From the NCBI GenBank assembly GCA_014584695.1, contig JACTMI010000020.1, positions 62,001 to 126,000 of the forward strand: 64,000 nt of DNA, given 5' to 3'. Each line of letters opens with the position of its first letter. Position 1 is the stretch's first letter. This DNA comes from Acidobacteriota bacterium (GTDB lineage Bacteria; Acidobacteriota; Thermoanaerobaculia; Multivoradales; JAGPDF01). Under the pieces are notes generated by a model. It saw nothing but the letters and a program-made list of their open reading frames with translations. It was not told the origin of the DNA and did not search any database. The position numbers and the translations under genes are program-made. This document shows positions 1-9,145 of this stretch, one piece after another.

Positions 1-1075
1 CGGCCCGCTCGGACAGCAGGTCGGCCGCCGACGCCGCGGCTTTCCAGTCCTCGCGCTCGAGGTGGAAGCGGACGGCGATCGCCGCCAGGGCATAAGCGCC
101 GGCGAAGTTCTGCTGGTCGAGCTCGGAGAACCGGGCGGCGCGCGCGGCGATCTCGCGGGCGAGCTCGTCCTGGGCGGTCTGCAGGTAGGCGTACTCGAGG
201 TAGTCGAGCGCGTGCAGCTCGTCGAAGGAGGAGGCGACCGGGTAGATGGGCCGCGTCGCGTGCGCGGAACTGGCCGAGTCGAGATTCGAGGCGATCGACT
301 CGGGCCACAAGCCGAGGCGGACGAAGATGTGCGACGGCATGTGCAGCGCGTGCGACGACGAGGGCGCGATGCGCGCGTAGCGTCGCGCCGCGTCGAGCGC
401 CAGATGGGCGAGCTCGGGATAGTCGAGCGAGTGGATCAGATAGTGCGCGATCCCCGGATGGTCGGGGTGCTCGTCGACCAGCGGGCGCAAGATCTCGACC
501 GCGCGCTTCTGCTGCGCGAAGCTCCGGTCGCTGGGCGGCGCGGTACCGAGCAGCATCAACGCCTCGAAGACCCGCGCCTCGTGGTCGTCGGGGAATCTCT
601 CGGCGAGCGCCGTCAGCGCCTCGCGGTAGCGGACCGCCCGGGTGCGGTGATCCGCGCTCTCGGCATCGGCGTAGAAGGCGCCGATGGCGGCGATCCAGGC
701 GCGCTCGCGCTCGGTCTGCGCCCCCACCTCGGCCGCGCGCTCGGCGGCGGCGCGGCCGGCCGCCAGCTCGGCCGGCGTCGGAGCCGCCCAGAGCGGGTGG
801 AGGTAGGTCGTCGCGACCCCCCAGTGCGCCATGCCGCAGCGGGAATCCTCCTCGGCGACCGCCTCGAAGCCGGTCTTGGCGAACTCGTAGCCGAAGGAGT
901 GCAGCTGGGCGACCGCCCGCTCGAAGCGCTGCTGGACCGCGGGGGAGCAGCTGGTCTTGAACTCGACGGTGCCGTGGACCTCGCCCGCCGCGTGGTCGGC
1001 GACGAGGCCGGGAGCGGAGCCGAGCGAGAGCAGCAGCGAAAGGGTCAACGGGACAGCCAACGGGTGGATGCGCAT
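1..1075 (-). CDS. Secreted TPR-like protein, C-terminus beyond window
   Basis: The frame runs off the left edge, so only the first 358 codons are present and the C-terminus is unseen. The ATG at 1073-1075 follows a strong AGGAGGAGG ribosome site. Residues 1 to about 27 look like a Sec signal peptide: basic start, leucine-rich core, then LVADH. The mature part is alpha-helical and repetitive, with TPR-like elements such as [20 protein letters not shown] and [13 protein letters not shown]. This style is known from exported TPR proteins of unknown function in Acidobacteria and Proteobacteria. It is divergent from the copper ATPase, with about 155 bp between them. The exact role is unknown; a periplasmic scaffold is the most one can infer. 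Confidence 0.75.
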   Translation of the reverse strand, partial: MRIHPLAVPLTLSLLLSLGSAPGLVADHAAGEVHGTVEFKTSCSPAVQQRFERAVAQLHSFGYEFAKTGFEAVAEEDSRCGMAHWGVATTYLHPLWAAPTPAELAAGRAAAERAAEVGAQTERERAWIAAIGAFYADAESADHRTRAVRYREALTALAERFPDDHEARVFEALMLLGTAPPSDRSFAQQKRAVEILRPLVDEHPDHPGIAHYLIHSLDYPELAHLALDAARRYARIAPSSSHALHMPSHIFVRLGLWPESIASNLDSASSAHATRPIYPVASSFDELHALDYLEYAYLQTAQDELAREIAARAARFSELDQQNFAGAYALAAIAVRFHLEREDWKAAASAADLLSERA

Positions 1076-1107
1076 GGGCCTCCTCCTCCTGGAAACTACG
1101 GCTGGTG

Positions 1108-1129
1108 ATGTGCCCCCAAAGTTGCACAT
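1108..1129. promoter_or_regulatory. Candidate operator: inverted repeat ATGTGC-N10-GCACAT
   Basis: A perfect 6-bp inverted repeat with a 10-nt spacer sits in the divergent gap between the TPR protein and the copper-type ATPase. The dyad spans 22 bp, a usual size for a dimeric repressor or MerR-type site. Which regulator binds is not visible in the window, and no obvious -35/-10 pair flanks it, so the call is tentative. Confidence 0.3.
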
Positions 1130-1230
1130 TCCGGCCGCGCTGGCAAGGGCGTGGCCGTCGGCCGACCCGAGCGCCTCGGGCGGCGGTAAGGTATCGAGCG
1201 TCCGCGGTGCCGAGAGGAGCGAGCGAGCCG

Positions 1231-3765
1231 ATGAGCCACGAGAGTCACGAGAGCCACGAGAGCCACGAGAGCCACGATCCGAGTCCGAAGCGGGGCCTGG
1301 GGCTGCGGGTGCTGCCGGACGCGGCGCCCGGCGCGGTCGACCTCGTCTGTGGGATGCGGGTCGACCCGGCGACCGCGCGCCACCGGCTCCTCCACGAGGG
1401 CACCGAGTACGTCTTCTGCTCCGGCGGCTGCGCGGCGAAGTTCGAGGCGGATCCGGCGAGGTACCTCGCCGGGCACCGCGAGGCGATGGCGCCCGCGGTG
1501 ACGGCCGGCGCCGGTGCGGCCATGGTGCCCGCCGGGACGAGGTGGATCTGCCCGATGGATCCGGAAGTCGAGAGCGACGCCCCCGGCGCCTGTCCGAAGT
1601 GCGGCATGGCGCTCGAACCGGCGCTGCCGCTCGCCCCGGCCACGAGGACCGAGTGGACCTGCCCGATGCACCCCGAGATCGTCCGCGACGCCCCGGGCAG
1701 CTGCCCGATCTGTGGCATGGCGCTCGAGCCGCGCACGGTCGAGGTCGAGGCAGGGCCCAACCCCGAGTACCTCGACATGCGGCGGCGCTTCTGGATCTCG
1801 GTGCCGCTCGCGGCGGCGACCCTGGTCCTCGCGATGGGCGAAATGATCCCGGGCGATCCGCTCGGCCGCCTGCTCTCTCCGGCCACCCGCCTCTGGCTGC
1901 AGCTCGCCTTCGCGACGCCGGTCGCGACCTGGGCGGCCTGGCCGTTCTACCAGCGCGCGGTGGCCTCGGTGCGCAACCGCAGCCTCAACATGTTCACGCT
2001 GATCGGGCTCGGCGTCGGCGTCGCCTTCGGCTACAGCCTGTTCGCTACCTTCCTGCCCGGCTTACTGCCGCACACCATGCGCCACGGACCGGCGGGGCTG
2101 CCGCCGGTCTATTTCGAGGCGGCGGCGGTGATCACCGCGCTGGTGCTCCTGGGTCAGGTGCTCGAGCTCAAGGCGCGCGGCGAGACCGGCGCGGCGCTGC
2201 GCAAGCTGCTCGGCCTGGCCGCCAAGGAGGCGCGGCGGATCGAACATGACGGCTCCGAGCACGACGTGCAGCTCGCCCACATCCGCGTCGGCGACCGCCT
2301 GCGGGTGCGCCCGGGCGAGAAGGTGCCGGTCGACGGCGTCGTGCTCGAGGGCAGGAGCAGCATCGACGAGTCAATGGTCTCGGGCGAGCCGATCCCGGTC
2401 GAGAAGGAGCCCGGTTCGAAGGTCGTCGGCGCGACGGTCAACGGCACCGGCTCGCTGGTCGTCCGCGCCGAGCGGGTCGGCTCCGACACCTTGCTCGCGC
2501 GCATCGTGGCGATGGTCGCCGAGGCGCAGAGGAGCCGCGCGCCGATCCAGAAGCTCGCCGACAAGATCTCGGGCTGGTTCGTGATGGCCGTGCTCGCGAT
2601 CGCCGCGCTGACCTTCGCGCTCTGGGCGACGATCGGCCCCGAGCCGCGCCTCGCCCACGCGCTGGTCAACGCGGTGGCGGTGCTGATCATCGCCTGCCCC
2701 TGCGCCCTGGGGCTCGCCACCCCGATGTCGATCATGGTCGCCTCCGGGCGCGGCGCCTCGATGGGGGTCTTGTTCCGCAACGCCGAGGCGATCGAGCAGT
2801 TGCGCGAGGTCGACACCCTGGTGGTCGACAAGACCGGTACTCTCACCGAGGGCAAGCCGAAGCTCGCCGAGGTGCGCGCGCTCGCCGGCTTCGGCGAGGA
2901 CGACCTGCTCGCGCTGGCCGCGGCGGTCGAGCGCGGCAGCGAACACCCGCTGGCGGCGGCGATCGTCGCCGGCGCCGAAGCCCGCGGACTCGCGATGGCG
3001 AAGGCGGAGGAGTTCGAGTCGATGACCGGGCGCGGCGTCGCGGCCTTGGTTGGCGGTCGCCGCGTCGTGCTCGGCAACCAGAAGATGCTCGAGGAGGGCG
3101 GCATCGAGGCCGGCGCTCTGGTTGCTGCCGCGCTGGAGCTGGCCGCCGCCGGGCGCACCGCGATGTACGTCGCGGTCGACGGCCGCGCCGCCGGCCTGGT
3201 CGCGGTCGCCGATCCGATCAAGGCGACGACGCCGGCCGCGCTCGCCGCGCTGCGCGAGGAGGGGATCCGCCTCGTCATGCTGACCGGCGACGCGCGCGGC
3301 ACGGCCGAGGCGGTGGCGAAGGAGCTCGGGCTCGACGAGGTCGTCGCCGAGGTGCGCCCCGACCAGAAGGCGGAGGTGGTCGCGCGGCTGCAGTCGGAAG
3401 GGCGCTTCGTCGCGATGGCCGGCGATGGCATCAACGACGCGCCGGCGCTGGCGAAGGCCCGGGTCGGCATTGCCATGGGCACCGGCACCGACGTCGCGAT
3501 GGAATCGGCCGGCGTCACGCTGGTGAAAGGCGACCTCGCCGCCATCGCCCGCGCCCGGCGCCTGTCGCACGCGACGATGTCCAACATCCGCCAGAACCTG
3601 TTCTGGGCCTTCGCCTACAACGCCCTCGGCGTGCCGATCGCCGCCGGACTGCTCTACCCCTGGACCGGCTGGCTGCTCTCCCCGATGCTCGCCGCCGCCG
3701 CGATGAGCTTCAGCTCGGTGACGGTGATCACGAATGCCCTGAGGCTGCGCCGGGCGCGGGTCTGA
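1231..3765 (+). CDS. copA: Copper-type P1B ATPase with His-rich tail, YHS and two HMBD domains
   Basis: This is a heavy-metal efflux pump that couples ATP hydrolysis to export of a soft metal, most likely Cu(I), across the inner membrane. The start at 1231 is chosen because GAGAGGAG precedes it; the frame is open further upstream. In order (844 aa): a SHE-repeat His-rich tail (1-16), a YHS domain (about 36-80, LVCGM...CSGGC), two heavy-metal-binding domains (about 105-130 and 142-166, CPMDPE...[10 protein letters not shown] and CPMHPE...[10 protein letters not shown]), then the ATPase core. Core motifs are SGEP in the actuator domain, CPCALG (about 490), DKTGT (about 533) and GDGIND (about 731). 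The MSFSS motif near the C-terminus is typical of copper pumps. No classical GMTCxxC domain is present; the YHS and HMBD modules take its place. Confidence 0.93.
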   Translation: MSHESHESHESHESHDPSPKRGLGLRVLPDAAPGAVDLVCGMRVDPATARHRLLHEGTEYVFCSGGCAAKFEADPARYLAGHREAMAPAVTAGAGAAMVPAGTRWICPMDPEVESDAPGACPKCGMALEPALPLAPATRTEWTCPMHPEIVRDAPGSCPICGMALEPRTVEVEAGPNPEYLDMRRRFWISVPLAAATLVLAMGEMIPGDPLGRLLSPATRLWLQLAFATPVATWAAWPFYQRAVASVRNRSLNMFTLIGLGVGVAFGYSLFATFLPGLLPHTMRHGPAGLPPVYFEAAAVITALVLLGQVLELKARGETGAALRKLLGLAAKEARRIEHDGSEHDVQLAHIRVGDRLRVRPGEKVPVDGVVLEGRSSIDESMVSGEPIPVEKEPGSKVVGATVNGTGSLVVRAERVGSDTLLARIVAMVAEAQRSRAPIQKLADKISGWFVMAVLAIAALTFALWATIGPEPRLAHALVNAVAVLIIACPCALGLATPMSIMVASGRGASMGVLFRNAEAIEQLREVDTLVVDKTGTLTEGKPKLAEVRALAGFGEDDLLALAAAVERGSEHPLAAAIVAGAEARGLAMAKAEEFESMTGRGVAALVGGRRVVLGNQKMLEEGGIEAGALVAAALELAAAGRTAMYVAVDGRAAGLVAVADPIKATTPAALAALREEGIRLVMLTGDARGTAEAVAKELGLDEVVAEVRPDQKAEVVARLQSEGRFVAMAGDGINDAPALAKARVGIAMGTGTDVAMESAGVTLVKGDLAAIARARRLSHATMSNIRQNLFWAFAYNALGVPIAAGLLYPWTGWLLSPMLAAAAMSFSSVTVITNALRLRRARV

Positions 3766-3808
3766 GGCGGAGGGGAGTCGGCCGGAAACAGTCCCGGCGA
3801 ACCAGCGA

Positions 3809-3846
3809 TGGACGCATCATTCGAGATGAGATAGCATCTGATGCGT
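3809..3846 (+). promoter_or_regulatory. Promoter-operator of the vapBC-like operon
   Basis: TGGACG at 3809-3814, a 17-bp spacer and TAGCAT at 3832-3837 form a plausible sigma-70 promoter. Only 7 nt separate the -10 box from the GTG start, implying a leaderless transcript. An inverted repeat, ACGCATCA (3812-3819) and TGATGCGT (3839-3846), brackets the spacer and -10, with a smaller dyad AGATG/CATCT inside. This is where an autoregulating VapB would be expected to bind, although binding is inferred. Confidence 0.5.
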
Positions 3847-4090
3847 GCGCACCACACTCGATCTCGCTGAGGACGTGCTGGCGGCCGTCAAGGAGCGGGC
3901 GCGGCGTGAGAAGCGCTCGGCGGGAAAAGTCCTCTCCGACCTCGCCCGCCAGGCTCTGACCGGTGCGGCGAGCGGCGAGGAGGTGGCGGAGCCGGAGGCG
4001 TTTTTCGGCTTCGTGCCGCTTCCTCATCGCGGCGTCGTGGTGACCGACGAGCTCGTCCAACGACTGCGCGAAGAAGACGAAGACCCGTGA
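3845..4090 (+). CDS. VapB-like antitoxin (ribbon-helix-helix)
   Basis: An 81-residue acidic protein. It begins with a short beta-strand MRTTLDL followed by helices AEDVLAAVKERARREKRS and GKVLSDLARQALT, the arrangement of a ribbon-helix-helix DNA-binding domain. The C-terminal part (GFVPLPHRGVVVTDELVQRL) is the usual toxin-masking arm of this antitoxin group. The GTG start is in frame with the fold and has no Shine-Dalgarno. Its TGA stop overlaps the GTG of the toxin gene (GTGA), so the two are translationally coupled. It should neutralise the downstream PIN toxin and repress its own promoter. Family assignment is from fold and context. Confidence 0.8.
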   Translation: MRTTLDLAEDVLAAVKERARREKRSAGKVLSDLARQALTGAASGEEVAEPEAFFGFVPLPHRGVVVTDELVQRLREEDEDP

Positions 4091-4515
4091 GGGCTCTGCT
4101 CGACGTCAATGTGCTCGTAGCGCTCCTCGACGCCGATCACGTGCACCACGGTGTGGCCAGGAACTGGCTGGCGGCGGAGATCGAATCCGGCTGGGCCTCT
4201 TGTCCGATCACGCAGAACGGTCTGATCCGGATCCTCAGCCAGCCGCGATACCCGGGCTCGATCCCCGTGGCCCGAGCCGTCGAGCGTCTGCGTGCGGCGA
4301 CCTCGACTCCGTATCACCAGCACTGGCCGTGCGACCTGAGCATTCTCGACCCCGAGCTCTTCGATCGCACCCGGCTCCACGGTCCGGGCCAGGTGACCGA
4401 CGCATACCTGCTCGCGCTCGCCGTCCGGAACGGTGGCCGCTTCGTCACGCTCGACACGAGCGTCGCCCCTCATGCCGTGCGCGGTGCCGGTGACGAGCAC
4501 CTCGTCGTCCTCTAG
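4087..4515 (+). CDS. VapC-family PIN-domain ribonuclease toxin
   Basis: 142 residues with PIN-domain hallmarks: DVNVL at residues 6-10 provides the first metal-binding aspartate, TDAYLLALA the mid-protein acidic residue, and FVTLDTS the last one. PIN toxins are Mg2+-dependent RNases that usually cut tRNA or rRNA. The segment CPITQNGLIRIL is typical of the TA_Chp subgroup of VapC-like toxins. The gene starts with GTG overlapping the antitoxin stop. All expected acidic residues are present, so the toxin looks intact. The RNA target cannot be read from sequence. Confidence 0.88.
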   Translation: MRALLDVNVLVALLDADHVHHGVARNWLAAEIESGWASCPITQNGLIRILSQPRYPGSIPVARAVERLRAATSTPYHQHWPCDLSILDPELFDRTRLHGPGQVTDAYLLALAVRNGGRFVTLDTSVAPHAVRGAGDEHLVVL

Positions 4516-4738
4516 CTCGTTTCCCTTCAGCGCGGAGTCCAGTCACTCGGCCCCTGGCGCGCGCGCCGCGGTCGGCCAGCGGCGGGATCCGGTGGCCGGA
4601 GAGCCCGGCGTTTGACGGCGGGCAAGGATCGGCGGCACCATCGGCGCGAGGATGGGCGGGCGAGGGGCTCGAGCCGTCCGCCGGGGGCCAGGAGGCGACC
4701 GGGGCGGCAGACGGGCCCTGCCCAGTGGGAGGTCTGCC

Positions 4739-5260
4739 ATGAAGCTCCGATCCGTCGTCGCCGCCACGCTGCTCGTCGCCGCTGTCGCCACGGCCCAGGG
4801 GAGCCACGAGCACCATCCTCCGGCGCCGCAGGAGCCGATGGGCTCGGCGCCGGTCGGAGCCCTGGCCGCGCTGCCGCCGGAGCTGCGGGAGCTCTTCCGG
4901 CTCGAGATGGCAGCTCTCCAAGGGGCGATGCTGGAGCTGCTCCCCGCGGTGATTGCCGGGGATTGGGGGACGATCGGCCGGATCGCGGGCGAGATTCGGA
5001 GCGGCTTCGTGCTCTCCCGCCGGCTGACGGAGGCGCAGCGCGAGGAGCTCCATCGCGTTCTGCCGCCGAGCTTCCTCGAGCGGGATGGCGACTTCCACCG
5101 CCTCGCCGATGGGCTCGAAGCCGCGGCTCGCGGCCGCAGCCCGGAGCTGACGTCCTTCTATGTCTACCGCCTGGTGGAAGGCTGCGTCGGCTGCCACTCC
5201 CGCTTCGCGCAGGAGCGCTTCCCGGCGTTCGCGCCGCCGGCGCCCGCGCACGCGCACTAG
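4739..5260 (+). CDS. Exported mono-haem c-type cytochrome, cytochrome c'-like
   Basis: A 173-residue exported protein. The ATG at 4739 follows GGGAGGT and begins a Sec signal peptide (MKLRSVVAATLLVAAVATAQG). The mature chain starts with a His-rich SHEHHPP patch, is mostly helical, and carries a single haem-attachment motif CVGCH about 20 residues before the C-terminus. A four-helix bundle with a C-terminal CxxCH is the cytochrome c' layout; the match is by architecture only. It should be a periplasmic electron-transfer, gas-binding or metal-related haem protein. It stands alone, with 223 bp of featureless sequence before it. Confidence 0.7.
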   Translation: MKLRSVVAATLLVAAVATAQGSHEHHPPAPQEPMGSAPVGALAALPPELRELFRLEMAALQGAMLELLPAVIAGDWGTIGRIAGEIRSGFVLSRRLTEAQREELHRVLPPSFLERDGDFHRLADGLEAAARGRSPELTSFYVYRLVEGCVGCHSRFAQERFPAFAPPAPAHAH

Positions 5261-5378
5261 CGAGGCCGTTGACGCGGCGGTCTAGGCCGGCCTCTCGCGA
5301 CGAACCCGACCGGGTTTCCGGGGCTCAGTTGGTCCCGGGCTTGCAACGGTTGGTCCCCGCGAAGGAAAGGAGGCTGCG

Positions 5379-6332
5379 ATGACCGACCTTCGAACCCAGA
5401 GAAATCTCGCGCTGGCCGGCGCCGCGGTGGCGGTGGCGGTGCTGCTCGGCTTCGTGCTCGGCAGAGGTAGCCAGTCGTCCGCGCCGCAGCTCGAAGCGTC
5501 GCGCGCCGTGGCGGCCGAGTCCGCGGCCGCGGCAGGCGAGAGCGCGACCCCCGCGCCGGCGGAGCAGAGCGCGCCACCGGCCGCGGGCGCGAGCGTGCCG
5601 GCGGCTTCGACTCCGCCCGCGGCGTCGCCCTCGGCGCGTCGCGCCGAGGCGCCGTCGCGGCCCGCGAGCACGGGCGCGGCGGACGCGCCGGCGTCCACCG
5701 ACCGGCCGGCCGGCGAGCGGTGGACCCAGGAGCCCGGCGCGGCGCTGGAGGCGGCCGAGCAGTCCGCCGCGCCGGCGGAGCCCGAGCCGGCTCCCGCGCG
5801 TCCGGAGCCGGTGCCTCTGACGGTCGCCGAAGGCACCCAGATCACCCTCGAGCTGCTCGATCCGGTCTCGAGCCAGACCGCGCAGGTCGGAGACCGCATC
5901 GACGCGGAGCTCCTGCTGCCGGTCGAAGTCGACGGCCGCGTCGCGCTCCCCGCGGGCTCCCGGGTCATCGGCCGGGTCACCGAGGCGGTGGCGCTCGGAC
6001 GCATCGGCGGCCGCGCGCGCCTCGCGTTCTCGTTCGAGAGCGTGCGCGTGGATGGGCGTGACGTGCCGATCGCCGCGCACTTCGCGCGCGAGGGCAAGAG
6101 CGAGACCGGCAAGGACGCCGCGACCATCGCCGCGGGCGCCGCGATCGGCACGATCCTGGGCAACCAGGCGAAGAAGAACGACCGCGGCAAGGTGATCGGC
6201 GGCGTGGTCGGCGCGGCCGCCGGGACCGCCGCCGCGGCCGCCACGAAGGGAGAGACGATCGACCTCGTGGCGGGCGCCGAGCTGCGCCTGACCTTGCGCC
6301 AGGCGGTCACCGTCACCCGCGCCGCCCATTGA
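5379..6332 (+). CDS. Membrane-anchored protein with glycine-zipper C-terminus
   Basis: 317 residues. An uncleaved N-terminal membrane anchor (about 8-30, LALAGAAVAVAVLLGFVLG) is followed by about 110 residues of Ala/Pro/Ser-rich low-complexity linker. A folded domain begins near VPLTVAEGTQITLELLDPV. That domain resembles the beta-rich segment seen in TrbI/VirB10-related and other envelope proteins, with the recurrent pattern GDRIDAELLLPV...LPAGSRVIGRV. Near the C-terminus is a glycine-zipper stretch (AAGAAIGTILGN and GGVVGAAAGTAAAA). It is probably an envelope-spanning structural protein, and no enzymatic motif is visible. It has a ribosome site (GGAAAGGAGG) and is not obviously part of an operon. 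Confidence 0.6.
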   Translation: MTDLRTQRNLALAGAAVAVAVLLGFVLGRGSQSSAPQLEASRAVAAESAAAAGESATPAPAEQSAPPAAGASVPAASTPPAASPSARRAEAPSRPASTGAADAPASTDRPAGERWTQEPGAALEAAEQSAAPAEPEPAPARPEPVPLTVAEGTQITLELLDPVSSQTAQVGDRIDAELLLPVEVDGRVALPAGSRVIGRVTEAVALGRIGGRARLAFSFESVRVDGRDVPIAAHFAREGKSETGKDAATIAAGAAIGTILGNQAKKNDRGKVIGGVVGAAAGTAAAAATKGETIDLVAGAELRLTLRQAVTVTRAAH

Positions 6333-6510
6333 CGGGCGAGCTCCACGACCTCGGCTGCCGGCGCGAAGTGGGCGAATTGTAGGCGAGCCGCCGGCCGCCG
6401 ACAAACCCCCTCGGGGTTGCGGCCGACGGCCCCCCGGGGTGGCCCCGAACCGGGTCCGCGGGGGGCTCGCGCGCCGCGCCGCCTCCCTACAATCGAAGCG
6501 GGTGCGGAGA

Positions 6511-6552
6511 GCGAGCCCACGGGCTCCGGCCCCGCATCGGGCGAGCCCACGG
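6511..6552 (+). repeat. Two direct repeats GCGAGCCCACGG 30 bp apart in the hoxF leader
   Basis: The 12-bp sequence GCGAGCCCACGG occurs at 6511-6522 and again at 6541-6552, exactly 30 bp (about three helical turns) apart, 23-64 bp before the hoxF start. A TACAAT -10-like box lies at 6488-6493, so the repeats would sit in the transcribed leader. They may be tandem activator or repressor sites, or simply repeated sequence; no regulator is known. Confidence 0.35.
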
Positions 6553-6574
6553 ATTCGATTCCCGAGGTGCGAGC

Positions 6575-8419
6575 ATGGAGAGGTTCAAAGAGGCGGCGGT
6601 CGCGGCGATCTGCGACGGCCTGGGCGGAGACCGCGGGCGGCTGCTCGACGTCCTGCTCGAAGTGCAGCGCCAATTCGGCCAGATCGACGGCGAGTCGATC
6701 GACGCCGTCGCGGCGGCGCTCGGCGTCGCTCGCGTCGACGTCGAAGGGGTCGCGACTTTCTACTCCTTCCTGTCGAGCGAGCCGACCGGCCGGGTCGTGA
6801 TCCGGCTCTGCGACGACGTGCCCGACCAGATGATGGGCGCCGACCAGGTCGCCGAGGCGCTCGAGGAGGAGCTCGGCATCGGCGTCGGCGAGACCACCGC
6901 CGACAGCGAGTTCACGTTGCTGCGGACCTCTTGCATCGGCCTGTCGGACCAGGCTCCGGCGGCGCTGTTCAACGACGTCCCGGTGCCGAACCTCGGCCCT
7001 TCGAGCTCGCGCCGGCTGGTGCGCGAGATTCGCGCTCACCCGCGCGAGGTCGACCTCGGCAAACTGCTGGTGCGCGAGTACGGCGATGGCGCCAACTCGC
7101 ACGACCTCGTCCGTTCGGCGGTCAAGAACAACCTGCGTCGCCCCGGCGAGGTGATCTTCGCGCCGATGGCGCCGGGCGCCGCGCTCACCAAGGCGCTCGC
7201 GATGAGCCCGGCGGAGGTGATCCGCGAGGTCAAGACGGCGCGCCTGCGCGGCCGCGGCGGCGCCGGTTTCCCGACCGGCATGAAGTGGGAGTTCACCCGC
7301 GCCGCTGAAGGGGCCGAGCGCTATCTCGTCTGCAACGCCGACGAGGGCGAGCCCGGCACCTTCAAGGACCGCGTGATCCTCACCGAGCGCCCCGACCTGC
7401 TGTTCGAGGGGATGACGGTCGGCGGCTACGCCATCGGCGCCCGCCAGGGCATCCTCTACCTGCGCGCCGAGTACGCCTATCTGCGCCGCTACCTGGAGCA
7501 CGTGCTCGCCCGCCGGCGCGAGCAGGGCCTGCTCGGCCAGAGCCTGTGCGGCCGGGCGGGAATCGACTTCGACATCCGGATCCAGATGGGCGCCGGCGCC
7601 TACGTCTGCGGCGAGGAGACGGCGCTGCTCTCCTCGTGCGAGGGGCTGCGCGGCGATCCGAAGAACCGGCCGCCGTTCCCCGCTCAGCGCGGCTACCTCG
7701 GGCGGCCGACCTCGGTCAACAACGTCGAGACGCTCTGCTGTGCGGCGCGCATCCTCGAGCTGGGCCCGGGTTGGTTCGCCTCGCTCGGTTCGCGCCAGAG
7801 CACCGGTACCAAGCTGCTCAGCATCTCGGGCGACTGCACGCGCCGCGGCGTCTACGAAGTCCACTTCGGCACGCCGCTCGCCGAAATCTTCGCCCTGTGC
7901 GGAGCCGACGAGCCGCTGGCGGTGCAGGTCGGCGGCCCGAGCGGGCAGCTCATCGGCGCGGCGGATTTCGGCCGCAGCGTCTGCTTCGACGACCTCGCAA
8001 CCGGCGGCGCGCTGGTCTTGTTCGCGGCCTGGCGCGATCCGCTCGAGATCGCCTCGCGCTACATGAGCTTCTTCGTCCACGAGAGCTGCGGCTTCTGCAC
8101 GCCCTGCCGGGTCGGCAACGTGCTGCTCAAGGAGCGGCTGGACCGGATCCGCGCCGGCCTGGGCGAGCCGGCCGACCTCGATTACCTGCGCGAGCTGGGC
8201 GAGAGCGTCAAGACGGCGAGCCGTTGCGGTCTCGGGCAGACCTCGCCCAACCCGGTGCTGTCGACGCTGGCGAACTTCCGCCCGGCCTACGAGCGGCTGC
8301 TGCGCCAGCCGTCCGGCGACGGCGCTCAACCGGGCTTCGATCTGGCGGCGAAGCTCGCGACCGCGAGCGCGCTGGCGGGGCGACGGTCGGTCCACGTCGG
8401 GCCCCAGGGGGAGAGCTGA
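6575..8419 (+). CDS. hoxF: NAD-reducing hydrogenase diaphorase subunit HoxF
   Basis: The flavin- and NAD-binding subunit of a bidirectional group 3d [NiFe] hydrogenase, passing electrons between NAD(H) and the HoxUYH module in the cytoplasm. At 614 aa it matches the Ralstonia-type HoxF. A NuoE-like domain (about 1-150) ends in the family signature CIGLSDQAPA. The NuoF-like part follows with GRGGAGFPTG (FMN, about 226), CNADEGEPGTF, GAGAYVCGEE and the [4Fe-4S] ligands ESCGFCTPC and SRCGLG near the C-terminus. The NuoE-like domain lacks two of the four cysteines of classical NuoE, as in Ralstonia HoxF from memory. The ATG follows GAGGTG. Its stop overlaps the hoxU start (TGATG). A separate hoxE is absent, as expected when the domain is fused. 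Confidence 0.93.
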   Translation: MERFKEAAVAAICDGLGGDRGRLLDVLLEVQRQFGQIDGESIDAVAAALGVARVDVEGVATFYSFLSSEPTGRVVIRLCDDVPDQMMGADQVAEALEEELGIGVGETTADSEFTLLRTSCIGLSDQAPAALFNDVPVPNLGPSSSRRLVREIRAHPREVDLGKLLVREYGDGANSHDLVRSAVKNNLRRPGEVIFAPMAPGAALTKALAMSPAEVIREVKTARLRGRGGAGFPTGMKWEFTRAAEGAERYLVCNADEGEPGTFKDRVILTERPDLLFEGMTVGGYAIGARQGILYLRAEYAYLRRYLEHVLARRREQGLLGQSLCGRAGIDFDIRIQMGAGAYVCGEETALLSSCEGLRGDPKNRPPFPAQRGYLGRPTSVNNVETLCCAARILELGPGWFASLGSRQSTGTKLLSISGDCTRRGVYEVHFGTPLAEIFALCGADEPLAVQVGGPSGQLIGAADFGRSVCFDDLATGGALVLFAAWRDPLEIASRYMSFFVHESCGFCTPCRVGNVLLKERLDRIRAGLGEPADLDYLRELGESVKTASRCGLGQTSPNPVLSTLANFRPAYERLLRQPSGDGAQPGFDLAAKLATASALAGRRSVHVGPQGES

Positions 8420-9135
8420 TGAGCGACGAGACGATCACCCTCACCGTCGACGGCCAGCGGATCCCGGCCCGCCCCGGCCAGACCATCCTCGAGGCGACCG
8501 AGGCGGCCGGCATCTACGTGCCCCGGCTGTGCTGGATGAAGGAGCTGCTGCCGGGCGGCAGCTGCCGGGTCTGCACGGTGCGGGTCAACGGCCGCGCCCA
8601 GGCCGCCTGCACCCAGCCGGTGGCGTCCGGCATGGTGATCGAGAACGACACGCCGGAGCTGCGGCGGCTGCGTCGGGACATCGTCGACATGCTGTTCGTC
8701 GAGGGCAATCACTTCTGCATGTTCTGCGAGAAGAGCGGCAACTGCGAGCTGCAGGCGCTCGCCTACCGCTTCGGCATCACGGCGCCGCGCTTCCCGTACC
8801 TGTTCCCCCAGCGCGAGGTCGACGCCTCTCACCCCGAGATCCTGCTCGACCGCAACCGCTGCATCCTGTGCGCTCGCTGCGTGCGCGCGAGTCGCGAGCT
8901 CGACGGCAAGGCGGTCTTCGGCTTCACCGGCCGCGGCCCCGGCAAGCGGCTGGCGGTCGCTTCGGCGGACGGCCTCGCTGGCACCGACGCCGAGCGCGGC
9001 GACCGCGCGGTCGCCGCCTGCCCGACCGGCACGCTGCTGCCGAAGCGGGTCGGCTACGCCGTGCCGGTCGGCCGCCGGCGCTTCGACCACGAACCGATCG
9101 GCGCGGAGATCGAGCCGGCGACGGCGAGCGAGTGA
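8419..9135 (+). CDS. hoxU: NAD-reducing hydrogenase diaphorase subunit HoxU
   Basis: The iron-sulfur wire between HoxF and HoxY, 238 aa, close to the usual length. A plant-ferredoxin-type [2Fe-2S] domain comes first, with cysteines 38, 49, 52 and 64 (CWMKELLPGGSCRVC...AAC). It is followed by a NuoG-type His-Cys3 cluster site HFCMFCEKSGNC, then a ferredoxin-like CILCARC and ACPTGTL. It lacks the molybdopterin-like domain of full NuoG, as expected for HoxU. The start codon shares a nucleotide with the hoxF stop, so translation is coupled. The next gene begins 10 nt downstream. Confidence 0.93.
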   Translation: MSDETITLTVDGQRIPARPGQTILEATEAAGIYVPRLCWMKELLPGGSCRVCTVRVNGRAQAACTQPVASGMVIENDTPELRRLRRDIVDMLFVEGNHFCMFCEKSGNCELQALAYRFGITAPRFPYLFPQREVDASHPEILLDRNRCILCARCVRASRELDGKAVFGFTGRGPGKRLAVASADGLAGTDAERGDRAVAACPTGTLLPKRVGYAVPVGRRRFDHEPIGAEIEPATASE

Positions 9136-9145
9136 GAGGACTCCG

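Noticed and set aside
1105-1230. Start of the copper pump at 1105
   Set aside because: The 42 extra residues are low-complexity, and a ribosome site precedes the ATG at 1231.
5282-8395. A 1037-codon open frame on the minus strand across the hoxF region
   Set aside because: It is antisense to hoxF, which has full family motifs. The frame is Arg/Ala-rich without domains and reflects the GC bias of the third codon position.
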